From Saprospiraceae bacterium (GTDB lineage: Bacteria > Bacteroidota > Bacteroidia > Chitinophagales > Saprospiraceae): a DNA stretch of 64,000 nt. A program made the position numbers and the translations under genes. The notes under the pieces were generated by a model. The model was not told where the DNA came from and made no database searches. It saw only the letters and a program-made list of their open reading frames with translations. The stretch is from contig JAEUUV010000235.1 of the NCBI GenBank assembly GCA_016787285.1, positions 1 through 64,000 of the forward strand. Direction: 5' to 3'. This document shows positions 43,833 through 51,936 of this stretch, piece after piece; positions within the stretch are counted from its first letter, which is position 1; every line of letters begins with the position of its first letter.

Positions 43833-44954
43833 CTACTGCATGACAACGCCTTCGGCTTCTTCTACCAGTTCCCAGACGCCGGAATTCTGGCAGGATTGCA
43901 ACCAATCGTATTCATCGCGCAGGCGGCCTGTTCGGAGTTGGTTGATGTGCTTCTGGAGGCGCGTACCGACCGGTCTGTGCTGTTCGTCTACAGGCGGGAG
44001 TTCCATTTTGCGGTCGCGCCAGGTGATGTCGCTTACATGGCTGACTACGGCAGCCGTACCGGCGCCGAAACACTCTTGCAATGTGCCACGCCAGTAGGCG
44101 TCGGCAATTTCAGCAATACTCAGCAGGCGGTCTTCCACAGTGTAGCCCCAGTCTTTAAGCAGGGTAGTAAAACTGTCGCGCGTGATGCCGCGCAGGATCG
44201 TTCCCGTAGTGGCCGGGGTGATCACTTTGCCGTCCATCACGAAAAACAGGTTCATTGTGCCCACTTCCTGCACATATTTTTTCTCTTGGGCGTCCATCCA
44301 CATGACTTGATCGTAGCCGGCTTTTTTTGCGCGTTGTGCGGGTAGCAGCGACGCGCCGTAGTTGCCGGCGCATTTGGCTTCACCTACGCCACCCTGAGCG
44401 GCACGCGTAAACACTTCTTCTACCCAGAGGCGTACAGGCTTCGGATAGTACGGGCCAACCGGGCCGGTGAAGATGATGAACTTGTATGTTTCCGAGGCGT
44501 GTACTCCGAAGTATGCGTCATTGGCAAACATAAGTGGGCGAATATACAGGGAGTGGCCTTCTTCCTCGGGAATCCAGTCGCGATCTAGGTCAACCAGCAT
44601 TTTTAGAGCCTGCATGAACAAGTCTTCCGGGAGTTGGGGCATGCACATCCGTTCGGCAGAGACGTTCAGTCGGCGGGCATGTGCATCGGCGCGAAAAAGT
44701 ACCGGTTCGCCGTTGCGTTTGGTGGCCTTCATGCCCTCAAAAATACTCTGGCCGTAGTGCAGAGCGAGGTTGGCCGGCGACATTTCCAGGTTATGAAACT
44801 CCTCAATGCGCAAATTAACCCACTGCTTGCCGTCGTACTCGGCCACGAACATGTGGTCGGAAATAACCTTGCCGAACGGGATGTTGGTAAAATCCACTGA
44901 GGAAATTCTCGATTTGGTGGTAGGGGTTACAGAAATCGGATACTTTAGCGCCAT
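43833..44954 (-). CDS. ilvE: Branched-chain amino acid aminotransferase
   Basis: A 373-residue fold-type IV, PLP-dependent aminotransferase of the class IIa form (near 350-370 residues). It makes or degrades Leu, Ile and Val. The PLP-binding lysine lies in GEAKCAGNYGASLLPAQ; EVGTMNLFFV follows with the conserved glutamate; the phosphate-binding loop is TTGTILRGITRDSF and GAGTAAVVSHV. I start at ATG 44954 (MALKYPI), as in homologues; the frame extends to 44999. A terminator hairpin follows at 43797. Confidence 0.95.
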   Translation of the reverse strand: MALKYPISVTPTTKSRISSVDFTNIPFGKVISDHMFVAEYDGKQWVNLRIEEFHNLEMSPANLALHYGQSIFEGMKATKRNGEPVLFRADAHARRLNVSAERMCMPQLPEDLFMQALKMLVDLDRDWIPEEEGHSLYIRPLMFANDAYFGVHASETYKFIIFTGPVGPYYPKPVRLWVEEVFTRAAQGGVGEAKCAGNYGASLLPAQRAKKAGYDQVMWMDAQEKKYVQEVGTMNLFFVMDGKVITPATTGTILRGITRDSFTTLLKDWGYTVEDRLLSIAEIADAYWRGTLQECFGAGTAAVVSHVSDITWRDRKMELPPVDEQHRPVGTRLQKHINQLRTGRLRDEYDWLQSCQNSGVWELVEEAEGVVMQ

Positions 44955-45121
44955 GTTGATGGAAGTTTGACGAGATGAACATGGATGAAGGAACGGCACA
45001 AAGTTATGTAACTTTGCCCTGGATTTAAAAATTATATTTTAAATCAAAATTCGAGTCCGGGCTTGTTTGAAATTATTGCCATCGAAAAAAGCGTTTGGCA
45101 AGTAATTGTGTTTTTTACAGT

Positions 45122-45550
45122 ATGTTTTCCGAAAACGATAAAATCTACAAAGCAGAGCCAAAATCTCTACTGGAAATTGCCCGGGGCGAGTACGCCAGGC
45201 GAGTGCTGGTGGTGATGCAAGAAGAGCCGGCGTACCCGGGGAATCTTGAGTTTGTAAAAAAAATTCTCGGCGCTGCCGGGCTTGACCTGGAGAAAGACAC
45301 ACTTTTTGCCCCCGTGGCGATGTCCGAATCTGCGCTTGTTTTGCCGGCACTGAAAACCAAACATCCGGATCAGGTTTTGGTTTTTGGACTTGCCCCCGCC
45401 CAACTCGGGTTGAATATTCAGGCATCGTTTTACAAACCTGTGTCCTTCCTGGGGGCTACTTTTCTTTTTGCAGAAAAACTCTCGGTCATTGAACCCGACA
45501 AGTCCCGAAAAACTGGTTTGTGGCAGGCGCTTCGCCAAATGTTTTTGTAA
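45122..45550 (+). CDS. Conserved hypothetical protein
   Basis: A 142-residue soluble protein of unknown function. It has an alpha/beta look: ARRVLVVMQEEPAYPG, a helix (LEFVKKILGAAGL), a strand-rich middle (DTLFAPVAMSESALVLPAL) and a hydrophobic core (DQVLVFGLAPAQLGLNI). The general form resembles small HolD-like or nucleotide-fold proteins but I cannot assign it. ATG 45122 gives a charged N-terminus; the frame extends to 45095. It is 34 bases upstream of fabD in the same direction, so it may be co-transcribed. Confidence 0.7.
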   Translation: MFSENDKIYKAEPKSLLEIARGEYARRVLVVMQEEPAYPGNLEFVKKILGAAGLDLEKDTLFAPVAMSESALVLPALKTKHPDQVLVFGLAPAQLGLNIQASFYKPVSFLGATFLFAEKLSVIEPDKSRKTGLWQALRQMFL

Positions 45551-45584
45551 CAACTAACAAGTCAACTATTTACACAATTTTTGA

Positions 45585-46469
45585 ATGAAAAAAGGCTACG
45601 TTTTTCCAGGGCAAGGCTCTCAGTTTGAGGGTATGGGCAAGGTGCTTTACGAGAGCAGCACGTTGTCAAAAGAACTCTTCGAACAAGCCAACGATATCCT
45701 TGGCTGGCGCATTACGGACGTGATGTTCGGCGGTACAAAGGAAGATTTGACACAAACCAGGGTGACGCAACCGGCGGTCTTTCTGGAAAGTATTGTGCGG
45801 GCAAAAATGGCAGGCGCCGATTTCAGGCCGGATGCCGTGGCCGGACACTCGCTTGGTGAGTTCACCGCACTGGCCGCTGCCGGCGCGCTGGATTTTGCCG
45901 ATGCGCTCCAACTGGTCAGCCAGCGCGCCTTTGCCATGCAAAAAGCCTGCGAACTCGCCGACGGCACCATGGCCGCTGTACTCGGCATGGAAGATGCGGT
46001 TGTTGAACAGGTATGCGCTTCAATTTCCGGAGAAATTGTCGTGCCCGCCAACTACAATTCGCCTGGACAACTGGTCATTTCCGGCTCGCGCAAAGGCATC
46101 GAACTGGCCGTGGAAAAACTTCAGGAAGCAGGCGCCAAACGAGTGGTCGTGCTGGCTGTCGGAGGAGCGTTCCATTCGCCGCTCATGCAACCGGCCCAAG
46201 ACGAACTGGCCAAGGCGATTGAAGCGACCAATTTCAGCCGACCGCTTTGCCCGGTGTACCAGAATGTACACGCCCACCCGGTGACCGATCCGGAGGAAAT
46301 CCGCCGCAACCTCGTCGCGCAATTGACAGCCCCCGTCCGCTGGACGCAGACCATCGAAAATATGGCTGCCGCTGGAATCGGCGAGTTTGTTGAAGTAGGC
46401 GGTGGCGGGCCGGTATTGCGCGGCATGATCCGGAAAATCATTCGTGACGCTGTTCTTGGCGAATGTTGA
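45585..46469 (+). CDS. fabD: Malonyl-CoA:ACP transacylase
   Basis: A 294-residue enzyme that moves the malonyl group from CoA to acyl carrier protein, starting fatty acid elongation. The N-terminal YVFPGQGSQ, the catalytic serine in AGHSLGE (Ser89), the GAFHSPLM histidine and the NYNSPGQLVISG segment are all in place. Length is normal. It follows the hypothetical gene and precedes yqgE; no other fab genes are nearby. Confidence 0.97.
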   Translation: MKKGYVFPGQGSQFEGMGKVLYESSTLSKELFEQANDILGWRITDVMFGGTKEDLTQTRVTQPAVFLESIVRAKMAGADFRPDAVAGHSLGEFTALAAAGALDFADALQLVSQRAFAMQKACELADGTMAAVLGMEDAVVEQVCASISGEIVVPANYNSPGQLVISGSRKGIELAVEKLQEAGAKRVVVLAVGGAFHSPLMQPAQDELAKAIEATNFSRPLCPVYQNVHAHPVTDPEEIRRNLVAQLTAPVRWTQTIENMAAAGIGEFVEVGGGGPVLRGMIRKIIRDAVLGEC

Positions 46470-46538
46470 CGACACTTCTTGCGCGGGAAAATTTTTCTTG
46501 CATACCTTGCGTTTGCGAACCTTAAACACGACTCGGAA

Positions 46539-47099
46539 ATGGCGACCAATACGATGATAAAAAGTGGGCAAATACTTATTGCAGAACCGTTTATGCTTGA
46601 TCCCTACTTCAGGCGTTCGGTCATTCTGGTATGCGAACACCACGAACAAGGTACCATCGGTTTTATCCTGAACAAGAGTATTGACATGGGCTTGAACGAC
46701 CTGATGGGGGATTTTCCGACATTTGATACAGAAGTGTTTTACGGTGGCCCCGTTCAGACCGATACCCTGCATTACGTACACAACCTCGGCGATATGCTAG
46801 ATGAAAGTATCAAAATAGCAGACGGTGTGTGGTGGGGGGGCGATTTTGACAAACTCAAATTTCTTATCACCCGCCAGATGGTTCACCCCGACAACATTCG
46901 CTTTTTTGTCGGATATTCCGGCTGGTCCTCCGGCCAACTCAAGGAAGAACTTGGATACGGTTCCTGGGTGACCGGCAACATGGACGCCAACTATATTTTC
47001 AAATTCAAACCCAATCGGCTTTGGCGGCACGCCATGTACAACAAAGGCGATTTGTACGAAATCATTTCTGATATGCCGGATCAGATTAGTTGGAACTGA
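46539..47099 (+). CDS. YqgE/AlgH family protein
   Basis: A 186-residue protein of the conserved YqgE/AlgH (UPF0301) family, whose function is not settled. Motifs are SGQILIAEPFMLDPYFRRSVILVCEH, GTIGFILNKS, FYGGPVQTDTL and FFVGYSGWSSGQLKEEL. ATG 46539 is used; the frame is open to 46479 without support. It ends one base before the ATG of the methyltransferase gene, suggesting coupled translation. Confidence 0.93.
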   Translation: MATNTMIKSGQILIAEPFMLDPYFRRSVILVCEHHEQGTIGFILNKSIDMGLNDLMGDFPTFDTEVFYGGPVQTDTLHYVHNLGDMLDESIKIADGVWWGGDFDKLKFLITRQMVHPDNIRFFVGYSGWSSGQLKEELGYGSWVTGNMDANYIFKFKPNRLWRHAMYNKGDLYEIISDMPDQISWN

Positions 47100-47100
47100 G

Positions 47101-48333
47101 ATGTCAATTTTTTCCCGCAGGATTCATCCCGTTCAGGTTCGCGCCGTCGTGCAGGCGTTGCATGCTATTTTTGTGGAAAACAAATATGCAGACAAGGTTA
47201 TCGAATACACCTTGCGCCAAAACCCCAAGGCGGGCAGCCACGACCGCGCATTTGTAGCCGAAACGACGTATGATATTGTCCGCAATTACCGACTTTATGC
47301 AGCCATTCTGGGCAGGGAGCCACAGCGTGAAGCGGATTTTTGGGAACTGGCCGGCATTCATCTTGTGCTGACAAATGCCGCCGTTGTCGTAGGCAAGGAC
47401 GCCGAAATCTCGGAGTTCCGCAAACTTGATCCGGATGAAATTCAGGAAAAAGCCGCCCGGCTACGAAGCGAACGCAAAATACGCGAGAGCATTCCCGACT
47501 GGCTCGACGACCTTGGCTCTCGCGAACTTGGTCCGCTGTGGGACGAAACACTGGCTTGGCTGAATCGTCCGGCAGCGGTTGTCCTGCGCACCAATCGCCT
47601 CAAAACCAACCGGGATGCCTTGAAAAAAATTCTGGAAGAAGAAGACATTGAAACCCGGCCGTATAGCGAGGCCGATGCGCTGGTGCTGGAGCGGCGCCAG
47701 AATGTGTTCCGGACAAAGGCTTTCCAAAACGGCTTGTTCGAGGTGCAGGATTTCAGCAGCCAACTCGTAGCGCCTTTCCTCGACCCCAAACCGGGTATGC
47801 GCGTGGTGGATGCCTGTGCGGGAGGCGGGGGCAAAACCCTGCACCTGGCGTCTCTGCTCGAAGGGCGGGGTCAGATCATCGCGCTGGATACGCTGGCCTG
47901 GAAACTGGACGAACTGCGTCAGCGTGCCCGCCGTGCCGGTGTATCCAACATCGAAACCCGGGTGATCGAAAATACCAAAGTGATCAAGCGCCTGTACGGT
48001 ACCGCCGACCGGCTCTTGCTTGATGTGCCGTGCAGCGGACTCGGGGTGCTGCGCCGCAATCCCGACAGCAAATGGAAACTCAGCCCGGAGTTCATCGAAA
48101 ACCTGCGCCACACGCAGCGCGAAATTTTGCAGACATACAGTCGAATCCTGAAAAACGGGGGGCAAATGGTTTACGCCACTTGCAGCATCCTACCTTCCGA
48201 AAACGAATTGCAAGTGCAAGCCTTTCTGGCAAGTGAAGCCGGAGCATCGTTTTCACTGCTTTCCGAACGCAAAGTGCTGCCGCAAGACGACGGTTTCGAC
48301 GGGTTTTACATGGCCCTGCTGTTAAAAAATTAA
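47101..48333 (+). CDS. RsmB/NOP-family 5-methylcytosine RNA methyltransferase
   Basis: A 410-residue S-adenosylmethionine-dependent RNA m5C methyltransferase of the Sun/RsmB/NOP2 family. The N-terminal part is a NusB-like or PUA-like RNA-binding region. The catalytic domain has VVDACAGGGGKTLHLASL (AdoMet), DVPCSGLGVLRR with one catalytic Cys, and VYATCSILPSENE with the other. The target may be 16S rRNA as for RsmB, but this is inferred. It starts one base after the yqgE stop. Confidence 0.92.
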   Translation: MSIFSRRIHPVQVRAVVQALHAIFVENKYADKVIEYTLRQNPKAGSHDRAFVAETTYDIVRNYRLYAAILGREPQREADFWELAGIHLVLTNAAVVVGKDAEISEFRKLDPDEIQEKAARLRSERKIRESIPDWLDDLGSRELGPLWDETLAWLNRPAAVVLRTNRLKTNRDALKKILEEEDIETRPYSEADALVLERRQNVFRTKAFQNGLFEVQDFSSQLVAPFLDPKPGMRVVDACAGGGGKTLHLASLLEGRGQIIALDTLAWKLDELRQRARRAGVSNIETRVIENTKVIKRLYGTADRLLLDVPCSGLGVLRRNPDSKWKLSPEFIENLRHTQREILQTYSRILKNGGQMVYATCSILPSENELQVQAFLASEAGASFSLLSERKVLPQDDGFDGFYMALLLKN

Positions 48334-48625
48334 CAGACAGACAGGCATGCCCGGACGCATTTTCTTAACTTTTTCGTCTGGCATCTTTTTTAGAATATCT
48401 ACCCGGAATACAGCCTGATTCACGGGCGATTCTCTGTGTATTTCCCGCTTATTCTTTTGGTTTCCGAATTATGTTTCATACTTGCCGCCTGCCAGCAGTG
48501 GCGTAAACCTGTCATTTGCTAAAAATTAACAGCGCCGCCTTAAAAGTTTTTAACGTTTTCTTAACCGGTGTGTTACATTTGCACCGTCTAAGCACCGGGC
48601 GAAGCAAATCCAGCGGTGGAACGAG
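48334..48625. other. Gene-free AT-rich stretch with a possible promoter
   Basis: This 292-base gap has no convincing gene, repeat or RNA. A -7-like TACATTTG at 48574-48581 lies 45 bases before the next start and may be the promoter of the GT2 gene; I see no clear -33 box. Confidence 0.4.
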
Positions 48626-49375
48626 ATGGAGCAAGTACGAAAACCACCGATTGTTGTCCTGATCCCAGCCTTTAATGAGGAAGAATCGCTTCCTTTCGTG
48701 TTAGCAGGGATTCCCAAAGCCTGGGTGCGTGAGGTGGTAGTTTGCAATAACGGCTCAACGGACAGGACAGCGGAAGTGGCTCGGCTGATTGGAGCAACGG
48801 TGGTTGATGCGAGAAAGCGGGGATACGGCTCGGCGTGTTTGGCGGGTATCCGTTACTTAGAACAAAAGCCCCCGTCCGAACGCCCCGAAATTGTTGTTTT
48901 TCTGGATGGCGACTACTCCGATTATCCCGATGACCTGCCTGAAGTGGTGGGTCCGATATTGAAAGACGAAAAAGACCTGGTGATCGGTTCCCGTTTGTCG
49001 GGGCGCTCGGAACCCGGTTCCATGACCTTGCCGCAACGCTTTGGCAACTGGCTGGCGCCGTTTCTGATACGCTTGCTTTACGGCTACCGGTTCTCCGACC
49101 TGGGACCATTCAGGGCGATTCGCTGGGAAAAGCTGATCGCCCTGAATATGCGTGACACAAACTACGGCTGGACGGTGGAAATGCAGATAAAAGCAGCCCG
49201 GCAAGGCCTGAGATGCGCCGAGGTTCCCGTTCGATACCGGAAACGCGCAGCTGGAAAAAGCAAAGTGTCGGGTACGCTGAAAGGCGTTGTGTTGGCCGGC
49301 TGGAAAATTATCAGTCTCATTTTTTTACTATATTTTTTCGACTCAAAACCCAAAACTCAAAACTCAAAACTGTAA
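48626..49375 (+). CDS. Glycosyltransferase family 2
   Basis: A 249-residue GT-A enzyme of family 2, near dolichyl-phosphate-sugar synthases. The N-terminal VLIPAFNEEESLPFVLAG and the metal-binding DGDYSDYPDDL (DxD), then SRLSGRSEPGSM and the SDLGPFRAIRWEKL acceptor region fit. The C-terminal hydrophobic stretch GVVLAGWKIISLIFLLYFF may be a membrane anchor. The final residues SKPKTQNSKL are encoded by a family A repeat and replace the natural end, so the C-terminus was likely changed. It is followed by a second GT2 gene 18 bases on. Confidence 0.9.
   Translation: MEQVRKPPIVVLIPAFNEEESLPFVLAGIPKAWVREVVVCNNGSTDRTAEVARLIGATVVDARKRGYGSACLAGIRYLEQKPPSERPEIVVFLDGDYSDYPDDLPEVVGPILKDEKDLVIGSRLSGRSEPGSMTLPQRFGNWLAPFLIRLLYGYRFSDLGPFRAIRWEKLIALNMRDTNYGWTVEMQIKAARQGLRCAEVPVRYRKRAAGKSKVSGTLKGVVLAGWKIISLIFLLYFFDSKPKTQNSKL
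49341..49372 (+). repeat. ACTCAAA-word repeat (family A), copy 4, overlapping a CDS end
   Basis: A 32-base block, exactly equal to the reverse complement of 1807-1838, including the one CCC variant. It encodes the last residues of the GT2 protein and is followed at once by the TAA stop. Confidence 0.9.
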
Positions 49376-49393
49376 AAACACACCACTGCATCT

Positions 49394-50935
49394 ATGTTTG
49401 GCATTCAATCTTTTTTCGAAGCACTTCGTTATCAGGCCTTTGTTGACTTTGGCTACCTGATGCTCCTCATCTACTTTGTAGCCATGAGCGGCGTGACGAT
49501 TTACGCGCTTTTGCAAGTCCACCTGCTGTTTCTGTACAAAAAGTACCACAAGGAAAACCCGAAAATTCAGTACAAACAGTACGATGCAAACGACCGTGAA
49601 GTGCCCTTCGTGACCGTGCAACTACCGATGTACAACGAAATGTACGTGGCTGAACGAATCATTGACTATGTGGCTGCACAGGAATACCCCAAAGACCGCT
49701 TCGAAATCCACGTGCTGGATGACTCTACCGACGAAACGGTTGGCATCGTGGCCAAAAAAGTAGCGGAACTTCGCGAGCAAGGTTTCAACATCGAACACAT
49801 CCACCGGGTGAACCGGCAGGGCTACAAGGCCGGCGCCTTGCAAGAGGCCATGCCGCGTGCCAACGGCGAGTTCATTGCCATCTTCGACGCCGACTTTACA
49901 CCGCGTCCCGACTTCCTGCGCACCACGATGACCTATTTCGAAGACCCGAAAACGGCCATCGTACAGACCCGCTGGGAGCACATCAATGCCGACTACAGCA
50001 TGCTAACCAAATTGCAGGCCCTGCAACTGAACGTACACTTCACGGTGGAGCAAGCCGGCCGTTCCTACGGCAACCTGCTGCTCCAGTTCAACGGGACCGC
50101 CGGCGTATGGCGCAAAAAGGTAATTAACGAAGCCGGCGGCTGGCAGAGTGATACCCTGACCGAAGACCTCGACCTCAGTTTCCGTGCCCAGATCATGGGT
50201 TACAAAATCCAGTACCTGGAAAAACTCGGCAGCCCTGCCGAACTTCCCGTGGACATGAACGCCCTCAAAGGCCAGCAGTTCCGCTGGAACAAAGGCGGTG
50301 CTCAAAATGCCCGCAAACTGCTCAAACTTGTGTGGAATACCGACAAACTGAACCGCGTACAAAAAATGCACGCGATCAGTCAGTTAATGGCCTACGGTGT
50401 GTTCCTCTGGGTGTTCATTGCTGCCGTGAGCAGCGTACCGTTGTCGTTCGCCTTCCAGGAACTGGGTATTTCCACGCACTTTCTGTCATTCTCCGTGCTT
50501 GGGTTGTTTGCTGTAGCCGCAATTTCGTACACCGCTAATATTACTGCAGCGCTGAACCGCCACAACCCGCCCTCTTTCTGGGAAAAAGTGCGTTTCTTTG
50601 GCCTGTTCCTGTCCTTCATGCCGATCTCAATGGGCTTGTCGCTGTACAACGCCATTGCGGTGATTGAAGGCCTGCGGGGCAAAGTTTCCGCATTCGTGCG
50701 CACACCGAAATACGGCATCACCGGTAACAACAACTCGTTCCAGAAGGCATCCTACCTCGCCCGGAAAATTTCCTGGGTAACCTACGCAGAAGGCGGTATG
50801 GCGCTGGTCTTTTTCGCAGCAGTCATCATCGGCATCAAAACCGGCAACGATGCATTTGTGCTTTTCCACTCCATGCTCGCCTTCGGGTTTGCCACGATTT
50901 GCTACTACTCGATCAAACACCTGCGTTTCCGGTAA
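49394..50935 (+). CDS. Processive GT2 glycosyltransferase (cellulose synthase-like)
   Basis: A 513-residue membrane glycosyltransferase. One N-terminal membrane helix (LMLLIYFVAMSGVTIYALL), then the GT-A catalytic domain with VLDDSTDET (first Asp), IFDADFTPRP (DxD), TEDLDLSFR (TED) and QQFRWNKGG (QxxRW), the hallmark of processive synthases. Three or four helices follow (about residues 325-500). Close relatives include CslA-like glucomannan synthases and Bacteroidota polysaccharide synthases, so it may make a beta-linked glucan or mannan. It is probably in an operon with the upstream GT2 gene and ends at a strong terminator. Confidence 0.92.
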   Translation: MFGIQSFFEALRYQAFVDFGYLMLLIYFVAMSGVTIYALLQVHLLFLYKKYHKENPKIQYKQYDANDREVPFVTVQLPMYNEMYVAERIIDYVAAQEYPKDRFEIHVLDDSTDETVGIVAKKVAELREQGFNIEHIHRVNRQGYKAGALQEAMPRANGEFIAIFDADFTPRPDFLRTTMTYFEDPKTAIVQTRWEHINADYSMLTKLQALQLNVHFTVEQAGRSYGNLLLQFNGTAGVWRKKVINEAGGWQSDTLTEDLDLSFRAQIMGYKIQYLEKLGSPAELPVDMNALKGQQFRWNKGGAQNARKLLKLVWNTDKLNRVQKMHAISQLMAYGVFLWVFIAAVSSVPLSFAFQELGISTHFLSFSVLGLFAVAAISYTANITAALNRHNPPSFWEKVRFFGLFLSFMPISMGLSLYNAIAVIEGLRGKVSAFVRTPKYGITGNNNSFQKASYLARKISWVTYAEGGMALVFFAAVIIGIKTGNDAFVLFHSMLAFGFATICYYSIKHLRFR

Positions 50936-50958
50936 GCCGGGCGCCTGAATCGTTAGTT

Positions 50959-50998
50959 AAAAAAATCCCCGTGTCGCATGCGACACGGGGATTTTTTA
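50959..50998. terminator. Perfect palindromic terminator after the synthase gene
   Basis: A 20-base perfect arm on each side (AAAAAATCCCCGTGTCGCAT and its complement), with A run before and T run after, so it can work in both directions. Confidence 0.92.
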
Positions 50999-51071
50999 TG
51001 GTGTCTTATCGGGCGGTATTTCTGCCGGGCCTGTACTTTTGGGGCCTCAACATTCAAATAACTTCCCGAAC

Positions 51072-51806
51072 ATGAAAAAGCGCCATTTCCTCGGATTGTG
51101 TCTGTTGCTGCTGGCGGGCGCCTGCACGCACCATTACTATTTCAAACCCGCCGCTACCCAGCCCGGCCAAACAGAAGCAGTGTACACCCGGGGCGCACCG
51201 GGCCTGCGTTCCCAACAATTCGGAGCAGACGTTACCGCCGGCCTGAGTGCCCGGGGTGAAAAAGACCTGAGCCTCCAACTTTACATTTACAACGACAGCG
51301 ACTCTACGTACACCATACAGCCCGATGCCGTACGCGTAACCGGGTACGATGCTTTTGGCGTGCCGCAACCGCTGCGGGTGTTCGAGGCCTCGGAATACGT
51401 CCGGTGGAAGCGCAATCAGGATATTTTGATCGGCACCGTAATCGTCGTAGCCACGGTCGCGCTCATCCTGATTATTGATGAAATAGCCGACGACGGCAAA
51501 CCTTCAGGCAATACCGGCCGGCCCGACTGGACCTACGACTACTACTATAACCCCCTGGACTGGATTGACTTTTCCGTCAATACCGCCATTATTATCGGGT
51601 CGACAACCGCACCGCCTCCGCAAGCACACCCTGCAATTCCAGAAAACGGGCTGTTGCAAAAACACACCCTGTACCCCGGCGAAGCCGTGCAAGGCATTGT
51701 CAAGGTGCGTGGCAAAAGCAATTTCATGCAAAAAATTCTGGTGGAAGTGCCGGTGAACGGCGCCTACCACAAGTTTGTGTTTGAAAACCGGCAAAACGCC
51801 CGGTAG
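51072..51806 (+). CDS. Lipoprotein of unknown function with central membrane segment
   Basis: A 244-residue protein with a lipoprotein signal (FLGLCLLLLAGAC, Cys near 18). Residues 30-105 are beta-rich (KDLSLQLYIYNDSDSTYTI). A hydrophobic segment follows (DILIGTVIVVATVALILIIDE), then a second beta domain (LYPGEAVQGIVKVRGKSNFMQKILVEVPV). I do not recognise the family. A -7-like TACTTTTG lies at 51034-51041. It follows the terminator of the synthase gene, so it is a separate unit. Confidence 0.75.
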   Translation: MKKRHFLGLCLLLLAGACTHHYYFKPAATQPGQTEAVYTRGAPGLRSQQFGADVTAGLSARGEKDLSLQLYIYNDSDSTYTIQPDAVRVTGYDAFGVPQPLRVFEASEYVRWKRNQDILIGTVIVVATVALILIIDEIADDGKPSGNTGRPDWTYDYYYNPLDWIDFSVNTAIIIGSTTAPPPQAHPAIPENGLLQKHTLYPGEAVQGIVKVRGKSNFMQKILVEVPVNGAYHKFVFENRQNAR

Positions 51807-51810
51807 GAGG

Positions 51811-51900
51811 CTGTCAGTTTGGTTCGGCCATCTCTCTTTCTCGGGGCTACACCCCGAGTTGACAGATGGCGCCCTTTCACGGCTTTGCTGAGGGGGGGGG
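51811..51900 (+). other. Nested hairpin followed by a G9 tract
   Basis: An inner stem CTCGGGG/CCCCGAG (51840-51846 with 51852-51858) sits inside an outer stem GCCATCT/AGATGGC (51827-51833 with 51864-51870). A G9 tract follows at 51892-51900, before the start of the GT-C-like gene. No gene or terminator explains it. Confidence 0.6.
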
Positions 51901-51936
51901 CGCTGTTGGGAGGCCAAAACTCACGTTCTTTGTGGG

